Assembly (NCBI GenBank): GCA_023362775.1
Contig: JALMGJ010000015.1
Coordinates: 23,215,001-23,279,000 of the forward strand
From: Charina bottae
Taxonomy: Eukaryota > Chordata > Lepidosauria > Squamata > Charinaidae
Direction of reading: 5' to 3'
DNA length: 64,000 nucleotides
Shown here one piece after another: positions 1 to 10,750 of this stretch (positions are counted from its first letter, which is position 1; each line of letters opens with the position of its first letter). Position numbers and translations under genes: made by a program. The notes beneath the pieces were generated by a model. That model was not told where the DNA came from. It made no database searches and saw only the letters and a list, made by a program, of their open reading frames with translations.

Positions 1-29
1 CTGTTTCTAAAGCTATGGCACCTGCATTA

Positions 30-215
30 AAACATGACTGGTTCATGCATCATGCTAAACCATAATGTCATTTATTTAGTCCTGGGCCAGATTGCTCTCT
101 AATCCCAAACACTGTGGCCAATGAACCATGGTTATGGTTTAGTGCAAAGGATTGCTCAGCCAGCTAGAGTTCATTCAATAAACCATGCTTAATACAAATC
201 ATAGCCTATTATGAT
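30..215. repeat. Dispersed AAACCATGGTTT-type repeat, copy 1
   Basis: This segment contains several short motifs built on AAACCAT and its complement ATGGTTT, mixed with TTCATTCAATAAACC and GCTTAATA. The same vocabulary (AAACCATGGTTT, GCTTAG, TGTGTTGT, GTGAACC) recurs at about 1085, 43800, 50000, 54520 and 62140. Recurrence at six places in one window indicates an old interspersed family, probably a short DNA transposon. I see no clean terminal repeats or TSDs, so the boundaries are approximate and the family is unnamed. Confidence 0.4.
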
Positions 216-1084
216 ATGCAAACCCAGTCATGGGCTTCAAAGAAAATGCAGGAGTGTTACCAGGCTTGTGATGAATTTGCACTCAGAATTCTGCCTCTGG
301 ATTGCATTTGCAAAAAATAATCTTATTTTCAATACTGCAAAGGTCATCTTCCCAGGAGTCAATTCACCTTTAAACAGATCTTTCCATGATTCAGGTAGGC
401 TCTACAGAAGAAAAAACAAACCAAATTTCCCAGCCCTAAAATGTGAGTTAAGAACAAGAAAATTTTGTTAGCAAAATATTTCAGATTAAGGCAACTAATC
501 CCAATGTTAATTTGAACTCAGCAAATGCTACAGGCACTACTTTATAGGTTCAGAAACAGGCTATTCTTCCATCTGGTTCATAACATGGTTGTGAGAATTC
601 AAACCCTTCACAAGTTTCAATTCTTAGATACTGTCCTGAATCATGTTTACACTGGGGTTAGGAAATCAAACACTGTATGCCATTTTGGCTGCACACTGAC
701 CTACTTAGAGATAGCCAGTTTCTGCTGTGTGAATGTAGAGAAAAAACATTCACTTGTGAATAATTAGTGAATTGCTCATAACTGAGGTCATTTCTCTTTC
801 AAGTCATTGCTAAAGGTTCACAGGAAAAGCTGGAACACAATGTCTTCAAGTTTTCCAAATCTGCAGGCTTTTTTTATTTTTTAAAGTACGTTCTGGATAA
901 GGAGCTGAACTGAACACAAATTTGTCTCTGGTCTGTGCTTGTGAAGGTCTGCTTCAGACCAGACCAAAAGGCTTATCAAGTCCAGCATCCACAGTGGGCC
1001 AATTTTTTTCAGTGATTTGAAACAAAGACATGATGGAAATAGTCCTCTATTACTGTTCCTCCCCAGTAACTAAGATCTACATTG
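216..1084. other. Unique sequence, nothing recognised
   Basis: AT-rich sequence without a repeat I recognise. The two open frames here (86 and 80 codons) have no recognisable domain and look like chance. Confidence 0.5.
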
Positions 1085-1215
1085 TGTTTGTACTAAACCA
1101 TAATACAGTTTGTATGGCTTTTGGTGTAGCATATTGTATTAACTCAACAATCATGGTTTTCTGATTGGTGAAGCTTTGGATTATGGCTTAGTGTGCTGTA
1201 TTCAACTAACTATAA
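1085..1215. repeat. Dispersed AAACCATGGTTT-type repeat, copy 2
   Basis: Contains ACTAAACCATAATAC, ATCATGGTTTTC and GGCTTAGTGTGCTGT, the motif set shared with the other copies in this window. Degenerate; ends approximate. Confidence 0.35.
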
Positions 1216-3029
1216 TTAAGCAACTATAAATTAATATATCTGATCCCAATCGTTTTCATCAATAAAGGAAGGGACGGGCTTTCACTCCCTTTTAAGGTTT
1301 GAAATGGAATGCTTGCAGTTTCTTAGATTCCAATACTGATGCTGGATAGCTATGAAACATCTAAGGCAAGGTGGGCCTTTCATCAACTTCAGCTGATAAG
1401 CCTAAAGAATAAAATGTAATGTATGAAAGAGTATATAGACATGATGGAAACAAGGATGATTTGCAAGGATAGAAAGATATATAGAGGATTGGAGAAGGTC
1501 AAATAAATTACAATGTGGCGTAGAGCAATCTGTGAACCCTATTATGTGAAAAACACTTCCTTTAGCATGTTGTAAATCTGTTGCAAGATATTCAAATTAC
1601 ATAGATCTGGGTTATTTTCACCCTATTCCCCATCCACTTCCATCTTCTAGTTAATGGGATTGCAAAAACTCTGGGAAAAGCTATTATTTTAACATGGAAA
1701 AAAATTAAGACCACTGCTTTGTTACTGGAACACAATTCTTACCCGTCTTTTTTTTTTTTAATTATAACTATCACATTATAAGCAGCTATTATTTGACCTC
1801 TTCCTTTCTGTCACTTTAGCCATTTTATTTGATAGCCTTTAAAACAGCTTTGGTTGCATGCAAAGCGGATTATTGGAACAGTCACTTAATATTTATAACC
1901 ATACAGTTATTAGCTGTTAAAGTGCACGCAAGGGCCATTGTTTTTTTTTTTAATTTAAAAAAGGAAGGTTAAAGAGGGATGTCTGTTTTTCATAATTGCA
2001 CTGTGCTCCCAAGACAGCTGTTCAGCCATCTTGAAAATCAATGTTTTCATGACCTTTGACCTCCCTCTTCCTGTTGAGTGTCTCTCCTACAGGTTGTTCT
2101 TCAGTTGGAAACAAAGCAAATATATAACAGTAAAGGGGCCAGGGTTAATGTCTTTAACAAGATAATGTTACTTAAGGGAACTGTAAAGCAAATCATTCCA
2201 AAATTCCACTTGGTCCTTGAAAATCTAAGGGATATGATGAAACCATATGTGTGCTCCCTGCCCCCCACCCACCCCCAAGTTCCTGACAAGCAATTGGACG
2301 GCCAGGAGGAGGGCTAATTGGGACCTACACACATCAAGCTGACAGAAACCGTTCAAGGTCATTACCGAACACACAGAGTGCTGTTTGATGATGCTGTTAG
2401 GAGGACCACATGCACCCCTCCATTTAGCAAGGTGGGGTTTTCCAAAGCAGCCTTGCTTTCAAGAGCAATGGTTTGAGATGCAGAAGGTTTGAAGCAAATT
2501 CCCTCCCCAAAACCTGCTGTGATAACACTTCTGAAGAAGCAGGAATTGCAGAAGAACCTAAAAGAGATACTGTTAACCAGATCCTCAGGGTCCCATCTCA
2601 AGAAGTAGAGTCCACTGAGGTCTCCAACAGCTTAATCCCACCTGAGGCACTCTTAACTCCTGTCATCCTAGCAATATCCCATGCTGGCTGGGTAAGATAT
2701 ACAGTAAGTTATATTCCAACGCATCTAGAGAGCAACCAGTTGGCTTTCCAATTTAAAAACAAAGTTATAAACACAACCAAAATAATAGATACAAGTGACG
2801 TGCAGCCAACCTTATTAGCGCCATTTCTCCTGGTGGCATTATTCATATACATTACTGATTGGTTTCTTAGAAAGTTTAATTCTATTAATTCTGTGTGCAG
2901 TGAGGTCATCTAAGAAGCATTTTCCATAACCATTAAGGCTCAAGAGGTAGAAGGCAGTAAGGATGAAACTTGTAAAACCGAGGCATCCATTTACCAGCTT
3001 GTTCAGTGCAAGGAGCAGACAACTAACTC
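1216..3029. other. Unique sequence; candidate conserved non-coding block near 1740-2310
   Basis: No transposon is recognisable. The part from about 1740 to 2310 is repeat-free, AT-rich and dense in TAAT/ATTA cores, a CATGCAAA octamer-like motif and GACCTTTGACCT-like half sites near 2050 (a nuclear-receptor DR1-like arrangement). That is typical of developmental enhancers, but sequence alone cannot show conservation. The 146-codon frame at 2473-2913 has no recognisable domain, is overlapped by antisense frames and is probably chance. Confidence 0.25.
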
Positions 3030-3560
3030 GAAGAGCAGGTGGCAGTCGTGGCCAGGAGGGCCTTTGCACAGCTTCGGGTTGTGCGCCAGTTGTGCCCCTT
3101 CCTGGATCGAGAGGCCCTCCGAACAGTCACTCATGCCCTTGTCTTCTCTCATATAGATTATTGCAACGCGCTCTACATGGGGCTACCCTTGAAGAGTATC
3201 TGGAAGCTTCAGCTGGTCCAGAATGCGGCCACATGAGCAGTTACAGGTGCTATAAGATCAGCACATGTAACACCGCTGCTCTGCGAGCTGCATTGGGTAC
3301 CAGTTTGCTTCCGGGTCCAATTCAAGGTGTTGGTCATCACCTTTAAAGCCCTACATGGCATGGGACCAGGGTACTTGAGGGACCGTCTCATCCCGATCAC
3401 ATCTACCTGCCTCACCCGGTCATGCAGGGAGGTCATGCTACGGACCCCGTCAATAAAAGAATTTCATCTAGCGGGGTCCAGGAGGAGTGCCTTCTCTGCG
3501 ATAGCACCCGCCCTGTGGAATATCTTGCCCCCAGAATTTAAAGTTGCTCATCTCTTCATC
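3030..3560 (+). pseudogene. CR1/L3-type LINE ORF2 C-terminal fragment
   Basis: The frame from 3039 encodes the region after the reverse transcriptase fingers and palm of CR1-group LINEs, including HIDYCNALYMGLPL and KLQLVQNAA. It then stops at TGA (3234), and the reading resumes in another frame at 3327 with FKALHGMGPGYLRDRLIP and SAFSAIAPALWNILPPE. The same residues occur in the minus-strand copies at 39500-40006 and 59402-59785, which have longer uninterrupted frames. This copy is truncated at the 5' end, carries a stop and a frameshift, and lacks the LINE's 3' tail. It is dead retrotransposon sequence, not a host gene. Confidence 0.88.
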
Positions 3561-5560
3561 TCCAGGGGCATGCAAGGGTTGTGCTCTCAAATATTGAAGG
3601 AAACAAACACTAGCATTTGCAATGTCTCAGACAGTTAGAAAACAAAAAAAGTGTCGTAACTAAAGGGCAAATTCAAAATCAATTATCATTAATTTGAATC
3701 AATATTAGGTTGGGCTTACTTATTCTACAGAGTAACTTCATTTTTCTGGCCCTCACTTCCAACAGTTTGTATCAGATGGACAATTAATTAATCTATAAAA
3801 TTAGATTATCTTTATAACTACTGTAACAGAAGTCCGAATTATCCAGGGCTGTAAGGTGGACTCCCCATCTCTCGCCGTGCTCTCTGGCTTCTCTGAAATT
3901 AGAAGGAAAACATCTTATTTAACCAGAAAAATGGTCCTAATTATCAAATGTTCAGAGCAATGTATCAGAAGAAATCCAACTGAACATGACCAGGACCAGT
4001 AAAACAACCTTATGTGATTAGCTCCAAAGATTTGAGTTTTCATTTCAGAACCCACCCATTTTCAGTGGCTCATAGCTCCTGGGATTTTCATTTTTACTGC
4101 AACTTTATTCTTATTGCATCTATTTCTGTACAGATAGGTGCATATGCGACTCTCTCTTCTGATTCTAGGTGGGTTTTAATCTACTTACATCCCACATGTC
4201 AATTAAATGCCTCCAAACCACGCACTGCTTTAATCACGTACACTGAATACCTTCAGACAAAGCAAAAGCAGTTCTGCTGAAGAAAAATAAAATTGTTCCT
4301 TTAATGAAGTCCATGTTTAAAACATATTAAAATCACCAAGGCGATAGCCACAACCCATTTATATCCCATCTTTCCAATCTTAATGGGGAACTTCAAGGCA
4401 GCTAGCAATTAATGTAAGAATAGGGCCCAAACACTTGTAAACCTGCAAGATTAAAGCTACGGGGCTGAGTCCTGGAACAGTATCCTGGGAGTATTGGCTG
4501 AAATTCCTTCTCCCCAAGACCAGAAACTAGATGCTGATTTTCCATGACGTTGGGGGTAGGAGACAGATGATTTCTCAACATAAGAAAGCTATAAAAGGGA
4601 ATGTGGTAAGAAGCTAGGGAGACTACTTAACTAGCTGCCAACATCTGCCCAATGGTAGGACCGGCCTTGCGCTTTATACATCCAAGACCAATGGTCTTCA
4701 CAAACTGTTGGATCCAGTTTGGTAGACTGATATAGCCTTTAATCAGCCTTCCTAGTTTTACCACCATGGCATGGCCTACATCTAGGAAGTTGCACATCAT
4801 TTCCCCTTAACTATTATCTACCCCCCCTTAACTGCTTGCACAACGGTTTCACTTTTCCTTCCTGGGCAGCCTGCCTTTCTCTTTTCCATGCCTTATAAGG
4901 TCCGATCATAACTAGGCAAGAACAGGCTTCCTACTGAACTGGCAGGAAGTTACTAACCCCACCGGTTTCAAGAACGCTTGTGACATGAGCCACCTGTGGA
5001 ATGCCACCACATTCCATGCTTTTTCCTCACTGCAATGAAGTTTTACATCTTCTTTAAAAGAGCCATAAAACACTCAAGCACCGATGAGCCTGGATTTATC
5101 TAAAGCTTAATAGATGTTTGAGTATGGTTGCTCCACAGAATGACTTTAATAATAGCATCCCCAAAGTACAGTTCAGGCATAGATCATCCCTTGGGTCTCA
5201 ATGATTGGAAGCAAACAACAACAAAAAGTGGACTGGAGAAGGGAAGGGGAACACAAATCTCTTTCACTGCAGGCTGAAAGAGTTTCAGGTTTTCCTGAGT
5301 TTAAACTAAGGCCACGGTCTGATGGAAAAATGCTTGAGCCTGAACAAAACAGGACTAGTCCCATCAAAGAACAAGATGAGTGCTTCAGGCATTTGATTCC
5401 AAATATCCTAGAGGGAGAGTCAATTGCTAACCTGGTTAAAGACCTGGTTTTGCCGCCTCGCTTGGGATGGGAACAGGAATAGTTCCTCATGGGGATGGCT
5501 GGTGCCATAGAGCCCTTTTAGAAGATCATTGTATTGCCTCTTGGGTTTTTTATATTTGAC
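3561..5560. other. Unique sequence, nothing recognised
   Basis: No repeat family or coding domain recognised. The two opposed frames around 5173-5508 are mutual shadows without a domain. Confidence 0.45.
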
Positions 5561-5697
5561 TTATTAACAATAATGATTACACATTGTATTTTTATATCTA
5601 TTTTATAGTATAATTTTAATTTTTGTGTTCGTAAACCGCCCAGAGTCCCCTTTGGGGGAGATGGTGCGGTGATAGAAGTTGAAATATAAATAAATAA
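5561..5697 (+). repeat. LINE 3' tail fragment (CR1/L3-type)
   Basis: Contains GTAAACCGCCCAGAGTCCC followed by a GGGAGATGG-GCGGTGATA-like segment and an ATAAATAAATAAA tail. The same tail is joined directly to CR1-type ORF2 at 39283-40006 and 59204-59835 on the opposite strand, which identifies its source. Only the terminal part is clear; the left edge is uncertain. Confidence 0.65.
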
Positions 5698-5864
5698 AAA
5701 TAAATAACCATTAACTTTATTAATGTAGAAAGTTGATTCCTAGGGAAAGGTGTTTGAAGGACTATCTGGTCAAGGAGAAGAACAAGTTGACTAGAATTGG
5801 GTACTCTTCCTGGGAGGCTGAACATCTGGCAATGGGACACCATCTGCATCAGACAATGAGATCT

Positions 5865-5923
5865 GAGAATTCTGGGAGTTGAAGTCCACACATCTTAAAA
5901 TGACCAAGGTTGAGAAACACTAG
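5865..5923. repeat. Half of a palindromic hAT-type MITE
   Basis: Shows GAATTCTGGGAGTTGAAG, TCCACACATCTTAAAATG and AAGGTTGAGAAACACTAG. This is the right arm of the palindromic element seen complete at 47303-47437 and 63510-63633. The left arm is missing or too diverged to see. Confidence 0.65.
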
Positions 5924-6315
5924 TTTAGATCTTTTGTGTGGGGAGTGGTGGTGTTCAGTGCCATTATTTGCCCTTATTTGGGTGGTTTGCAAATATGGGT
6001 GAACTCCATGTACATTTTGGAGATGTCCAGTTGATTTTTTAAACTACACATGCTTACCTGTACATAAGTGATTGGAACTGTTTATTCAGGAGAATAGATA
6101 ATCTAAAGAGGCAGAAGAAAATGCTATCTTTTCTGCTAGAAATTTCTCATTCTTCTGAACCCTTAGGAGTTCAATTTATGAAATATTCTTTCATATTCCC
6201 CCCCCTTTTTTTTTTTGCTCTGTCTCCACCCACTTTTCTCCATCCATTCCCACTTGGGAAGTCCCCATAAGCCCAAATGCAGTCCTCAGTCCAGCAAAAG
6301 TTGCTCACCCTTGCT

Positions 6316-6440
6316 TTAGAGCTTCACTCCATATGTGCAGACTTCAACTCCCAGAATTCTCAGCAGTGACCATGCCGGCTAGGGAATCCTGGGAATAAAA
6401 TCCCACCCAACTGGAGAACACACAAGTTGAGAATGATTCC
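6316..6440. mobile_element. Diverged palindromic hAT-type MITE
   Basis: Left arm CAGACTTCAACTCCCAGAAT and right arm with AATCCTGGGAATAAAATC and AAGTTGAGAATGATTCC face each other around CATGCCGGCTAGGG. This is the layout of the family at 47303 and 63510, but more mutated. No clear TSD. Confidence 0.55.
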
Positions 6441-7430
6441 TCTAGTAGAACTTTACATTAGAGGAGATTTACAGCAGGAAGAAGGTAGATCTTGGTCTCT
6501 GGGTAGTTTACCATAAATCTCTCGAATCCTCCTGGCTCACAATTGTTTACCAGCGACAACCACAAAAATGTGTCTCCTTCTCCTCCCAAAATTTTCTACC
6601 ACTGAAATGAAGAAAGCCTGAGATGACCAAGAATGGATGTTTGTGTGGAAGAACCATGGCTCAATTCAGTGCTGATCTTCAAAATAAACTTCGAAGTTCA
6701 GTTCTTGAATGTGAAATGTATGTCTTTTACATTTCAGGGAATATTGTCTTCTAGGAACAAGCCTGAAATTTGCACAACTTTGATTTAAAGGATCTACCTT
6801 TTAAACCCCTCAGATTTCAAGGCTAATGCGAAGTCTACACTTAACCTGGAATATAAGATGAGAAGACTGCTATATCTATTAGATATTATTAGATATCTGT
6901 TCTAATTGAGAAGAGGAAATAGAGGTTCTCATGATAATAATAAAAATCTGAAACGGACATGATATCACCTATAGCAACTTCTCAGATTTTTTTTTAAGAA
7001 GCAGAAATCTAAAAACAGAAATTAAAATGAGGCTAATCTTAGGTATTTTGTTCCCTTTAGTGCCTTAGGGATAAAAAAAAAATTCCAACAGGAAGCCTTT
7101 GATTTCTATGTTTTCAAAAAGTTTATCACAAAGAAACTATCCCAGTTCCTTATAACTAATATAAATAAGAGTTCGATCATTAAAAACACTTCGGATTTTG
7201 GAGACCCTCAACAATTCCCACCAAGGATTGCCCTGGATCTTGACCTGACCTGATCAAGTGAATAATCATATCTGCATTCATTCAAGAATAAGGTAGACTT
7301 TGGTGAGAAAAGATCAACTTGGCTTTTGCACATACAAATGGCAATGGTTTAGGAACTAAATAAATGGAATCTGGCCAACTGAAACTCATTTTGAAAAAAA
7401 TGGGAAAGTCCTCTTGTCCTTGTCAATTAA
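6441..7430. other. Unique sequence, nothing recognised
   Basis: AT-rich, with short A and T runs and no recognised repeat or coding frame. Confidence 0.45.
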
Positions 7431-7666
7431 GAGAGCTAGTTTGGTGTTGTGATTCTGGTACTGGACTAGAAACTGGGAAACAGTGATTTTAGTCCTTCCT
7501 TAGCATGAAAGCCAGCTGGGTGACTTTGGACCAATCCCCCTCTCTCTGCCTTGTGATAGGCTTGTTGTTCTGGAGAAAATAGGAGGCTGGAGCATTATGT
7601 ATGCCACCTTGGGTTGCGCAAATAAAGGCAGGATATAAATCTAATAATAAATAAACAGCAAATAAT
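7431..7666 (+). mobile_element. Sauria-type tRNA SINE (SINE B), diverged
   Basis: Reads in the order of this SINE: tRNA-like head with AGCTAGTTTGGTGTTGTG, then GAAAGCCAGCTGGGTGACTT, a CCTTGTGATAGG and GTTGTTCTGGAGAAAATAGG body, and a tail GCCACCTTGGG...GGCAGGATATAAAT followed by AATAATAAATAAA. Several positions, including the B box, differ from better copies such as 24199-24450, so this is an older insertion. Confidence 0.8.
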
Positions 7667-8118
7667 AACAATTGATAGTATGCAAGCTAAATAACTTCCA
7701 GAGGAGGTGAGCTTTGTGACAAAGTGCTGATTAAATGGCAAATGAGATCAAAATAGATAGTTTGGAAGCTGCAGAATCAGCTCTTAAAAAGCCATAATGG
7801 AAAATGTTGCTCAAGCCAACGCTCGCTCAAACGAAAGTGAAATCAGAGAAGAAAGAAGTTGGGGATTTGCTGTCCGTTTTGCCCGGTTGGCATGTGGGAG
7901 ACAGCGGGAGACAGCCCCTCACTTGTCCTATGAACTGAGCAGGTCTCCAGCCCTGAGGCAGAGTTGTGTACACTTCATAGAACATAGATTTTAAGTAGGA
8001 GGGAAAGGCTTTACATTCCTGTTTCCTTTAAGCCATGAAGCTGACTGGGTGGCCTCGGAGCAACCAAGATAGGGAAGCTCTGAAAGTAATAGAGGGACTG
8101 TCAAGTATAAGCATTAAG
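7667..8118. other. Unique sequence, nothing recognised
   Basis: No repeat or domain recognised. The 65-codon frame at 7797 has no recognisable features. Confidence 0.4.
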
Positions 8119-8120
8119 AA

Positions 8121-8152
<32 letters not shown>

Positions 8153-8258
8153 GAGGAGAGGGAGGAGAAGGTGAAGGAGAAGGAGGATACTGTGTGTAAA
8201 TTGTATCTTGGAGAAGATCAAGTGTGTGCTCAATATAATGAATATAATGAAATATATA

Positions 8259-8307
<49 letters not shown>
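8119..8307. repeat. (GAT)n and (ATCT)n microsatellites
   Basis: About eleven GAT units occupy 8119-8152, followed by purine-rich GGAGAAGG sequence, and a pure ATCT array of about twelve units lies at 8260-8307. The ATCT array is flanked on both sides by CAATATAATGAA. Confidence 0.95.
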
Positions 8308-8308
<1 letters not shown>

Positions 8309-8869
8309 CAATATAATGAAATGCATTTTTTTCTTTGCTTTTCCCCAAGCAGGACCGTGTTTATTTCTACACGATCAAGTTTTTTTTTTTTTTTCCAACT
8401 TCATGCATTCATGAATGGGAACATTTTTCTCTCCCTGCAAGCATCATGAATGGCTCTGGGCACAAATTCCCTTGGAAAACTAGCATGACAGCCTTTCTGC
8501 TTCTTGCACATTCCCTGCAAAGAATCACCACAAGTCCTTCAAGCCCTAAAAAAAAAAAATCTTTCTGGGAGCTAATATTTTTGAAGGCATTTTTTTTCTT
8601 GTGAGGTGCCTGCAGCCCCCATCATCCTAACAAGAAAGAAGAGGGCAACGATTAAGAAAAAGAATTTCAAAAAATCAGGTGCTGTTTACACTGAAATTTC
8701 CAAACTGGAAACGCCTTTAGTGAGAGTTGAGAAATTCTCTTTAGCACTAACAGAATTTTAGGAGCTGCACGTAAACATTCACAGTTAGAATTTGTAATAG
8801 TGGTTGTGCATCAATATTAGCAAAGGTTCAACCTTTGCAGGCCATTTGGATGCAGAAAGAAAAGGGGAC
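8308..8869. other. Unique sequence, nothing recognised
   Basis: Contains poly-T and poly-A runs (about 8380 and 8549) but no recognisable element. Overlapping frames at 8171-8604 are read-through of the ATCT array. Confidence 0.4.
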
Positions 8870-9108
8870 ATTTTGCGGTACTGTTGTGATTAAGATGCTG
8901 GACTACGAGTAGGGACCCAAGGTTCACGTCCTCCATCACTTGCACAAGACGCCTGTGTGACTTTGGACCGGTCCTCTTTCTCAACTCAACCCACCTGACA
9001 GAGATGGGGAAAATGGGTTGGGTTGGGGGGGGGGGGGAGAGTACAGGATAATGCCACCTTGGGCTCCCAAAAGAAGAGCAGGATATACATCTGACAAATA
9101 AATAAACA
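8870..9108 (+). mobile_element. Sauria-type tRNA SINE (SINE B), diverged
   Basis: Head TGTTGTGATTAAGATGCTGG, then GTGTGACTTTGGACCGGTCC, TCAACTCAACCCACCTGACA, a G-run expanded to about 13 bases near 9026-9038, and the tail GCCACCTTGGGCTCCC...GAGCAGGATATACATC with AAATAAATAAAC. Confidence 0.75.
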
Positions 9109-9381
9109 GAATAAAGGATGCAACAGCTGATGAACAGAGGAAAAGGTACCATTTTGAAATTCTTTTACAACAAAGGTCTCTAGGGGAAGCATCCACAGCA
9201 AGGGTGATTGACTTCCATCTAGGGCAGGGTTTCTCCACCAGGGTTCCATGGCACCCTTGGGTTCTGCAAGAGGTCACTAGGGGTTCCCTGGGAGACCGTG
9301 ATTTATTTAAAAAACTATTTCAAATTCGGGCAACTTCACATTAAAGAGGTAAGTTTCGTTCTTTGTGTTTAGTATAAGAAC

Positions 9382-9723
9382 GCTGTGGAGTCCTTGGTGC
9401 TCTCTGAGCCTTGTTGTTTTCTTGCAGACGTTTCATTGCCAGGCTAGGCAACATCTTCAGTGCGAAAAGGGAGTGGGACTTGCTCTCTGCTTATATCCCA
9501 CGGCTTGTCCTGCTTGTGTTGGTGGGGGTGTTGTTCTCTCCTTGGTAGTTCCTTGATTGGGCTGCTGTTTGCTACTTGGTTGATTGACTGAGTTAATAGT
9601 TCCTTGATTAGGGTATATTGTGCTGTTTGATTGTTCCTCTGGTGCTAATCTTGGTTTTAATCTTTGCATATCTGGGTGATGATTGCTGGCAAGGAGGTGT
9701 TCTAGTCTTCTGGCTTTTCTATT
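9382..9723 (-). mobile_element. Penelope-like retroelement remnant inserted in a hAT element
   Basis: Direct copies of GTATAAGAAC at 9372-9381 and 9724-9733 bracket this 342-bp block, showing it inserted into the hAT element. On the minus strand it begins with a 92-codon frame (9457-9735) of low similarity to anything I can name and ends with a hammerhead-like motif followed by AAGGCTCAGAGAGCACC. Assignment to Penelope-like elements rests on the hammerhead-like terminus and the 10-bp TSD, so it is inference. Confidence 0.6.
9420..9466 (-). ncRNA. Hammerhead-ribozyme-like motif (type C)
   Basis: On the minus strand: CTGAAGA (9454-9460), one extra T, stem II GTTGCC / GGCAAT (one G-U pair) closed by TAGCCT, then GAAAC (9430-9434) and GTC (9427-9429). 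Flanking GCA and TGC can pair as the start of helix I. This fits the type I hammerhead core CUGANGA - helix II - GAAA - NUH. The unpaired base after CTGAAGA departs from the canonical core and occurs in all copies in this window. Activity is untested. Confidence 0.5.
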
Positions 9724-9893
9724 GTATAAGAACACTGTTCATGTATATATACAGGCCTACCCATGAAACGAATATAATCATTTTGTAACTTCTGGCCTAT
9801 CTTTGAGCCTAAATGTGCAGGGGTTCCCCGAGGCCTGGAAAATATTTCAAGGCTTCCTCCAGGGTCAAAAGGTTGAGAAAGGCTGATCTAGGG

Positions 9894-10236
9894 AGTGCAG
9901 CAATCCAACCCCCTTCAAATCCTTCTTACACACATGCAATGTCTGCATCATGTTAAAAGGGGGCCGGGGTCTGCCAGCCAGCCACAACCTCCATTCCGAA
10001 GCCAGTGATCATCACTGCAGACGCCCTTGTTCTGTGGGGAGTTATGGCCCATGTGCCATAATATAACTATAGTGTATACAGTTAAATCCAAGCCTGATAA
10101 TAATACAGGGAAGAGAACTTATCTGTTTTGGGAAGGGGGAGGAATTTTCAAAGTTTGGCCCTTGGTACATATTGGAATACCCAAAGCATTTTCAGGGTCT
10201 GGGCAATTCAAGACACACATGTGCATGCATGCGCTC

Positions 10237-10239
<3 letters not shown>
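9894..10239. other. Unique sequence, nothing recognised
   Basis: No repeat or coding domain recognised. Confidence 0.4.

Positions 10240-10285
<46 letters not shown>
10240..10285. repeat. (AC)n microsatellite
   Basis: Uninterrupted CA dinucleotide run of about 22 units. Confidence 0.97.
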
Positions 10286-10288
<3 letters not shown>

Positions 10289-10680
10289 ATTCTGCAGCCC
10301 AGAAAAGCATACACACTGATGTTTGGTATCTCGTCTTTTGCAAAATTAAAAATGCAAAATTTGTGCCTTATGCTTCCTTGAGGCTTTACATACATATCTT
10401 CTATGTTAACACCAATTCCCAAATCTGGGACGTCTGCTGGGAGGGTTTAAAAAGTTGAGATGGTGACTGCAACTGTGTGATGGATGCCCCTGTCCCCTTT
10501 TTACTTGCAATACATTAAAAAATGAGGTGCAGCTTTGACTGAGGAATCGGGACTGCCATCTTGACCTTTTTTAAGCTCCCCTCCCAGACATCCCTGCCCC
10601 CAAAGGCCTGAAAATGTTCAACTTTACCCCTTTCAGTCACTTCTGGCACAATTACTTGCTCTTTTTTAAATGGAAATACA

Positions 10681-10695
10681 TACATACACACACAG

Positions 10696-10728
<33 letters not shown>

Positions 10729-10750
10729 TACATACATACATACATACATC
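10681..10750. repeat. (AC)n and (ACAT)n compound microsatellite
   Basis: ACAT units, then a CA run, then about seven ACAT units. Confidence 0.95.

Larger units (their letters stand above)
9225..9885. mobile_element. hAT-type non-autonomous DNA transposon with 8-bp TSD
   Basis: The left end CAGGGTTTCTCCACCAGGGT and right end AGGTTGAGAAAGGCTG are imperfect inverted repeats with CAG/CTG termini, and GGGGTTCC-type subterminal motifs occur on both sides. Exact 8-bp copies of ATCTAGGG flank it at 9217-9224 and 9886-9893, which is the target duplication length of the hAT superfamily. No transposase frame is visible. The element was later split by the insertion at 9382-9723. Confidence 0.85.

Noticed and set aside
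2473..2913. 146-codon frame with a hydrophobic stretch near its end
   Set aside because: No domain, overlapping antisense frames, no splice or promoter context; consistent with chance in AT-rich DNA.
8221..8325. CAATATAATGAA on both sides of the ATCT array as a TSD
   Set aside because: No element lies between the copies other than the microsatellite; more likely a local duplication.
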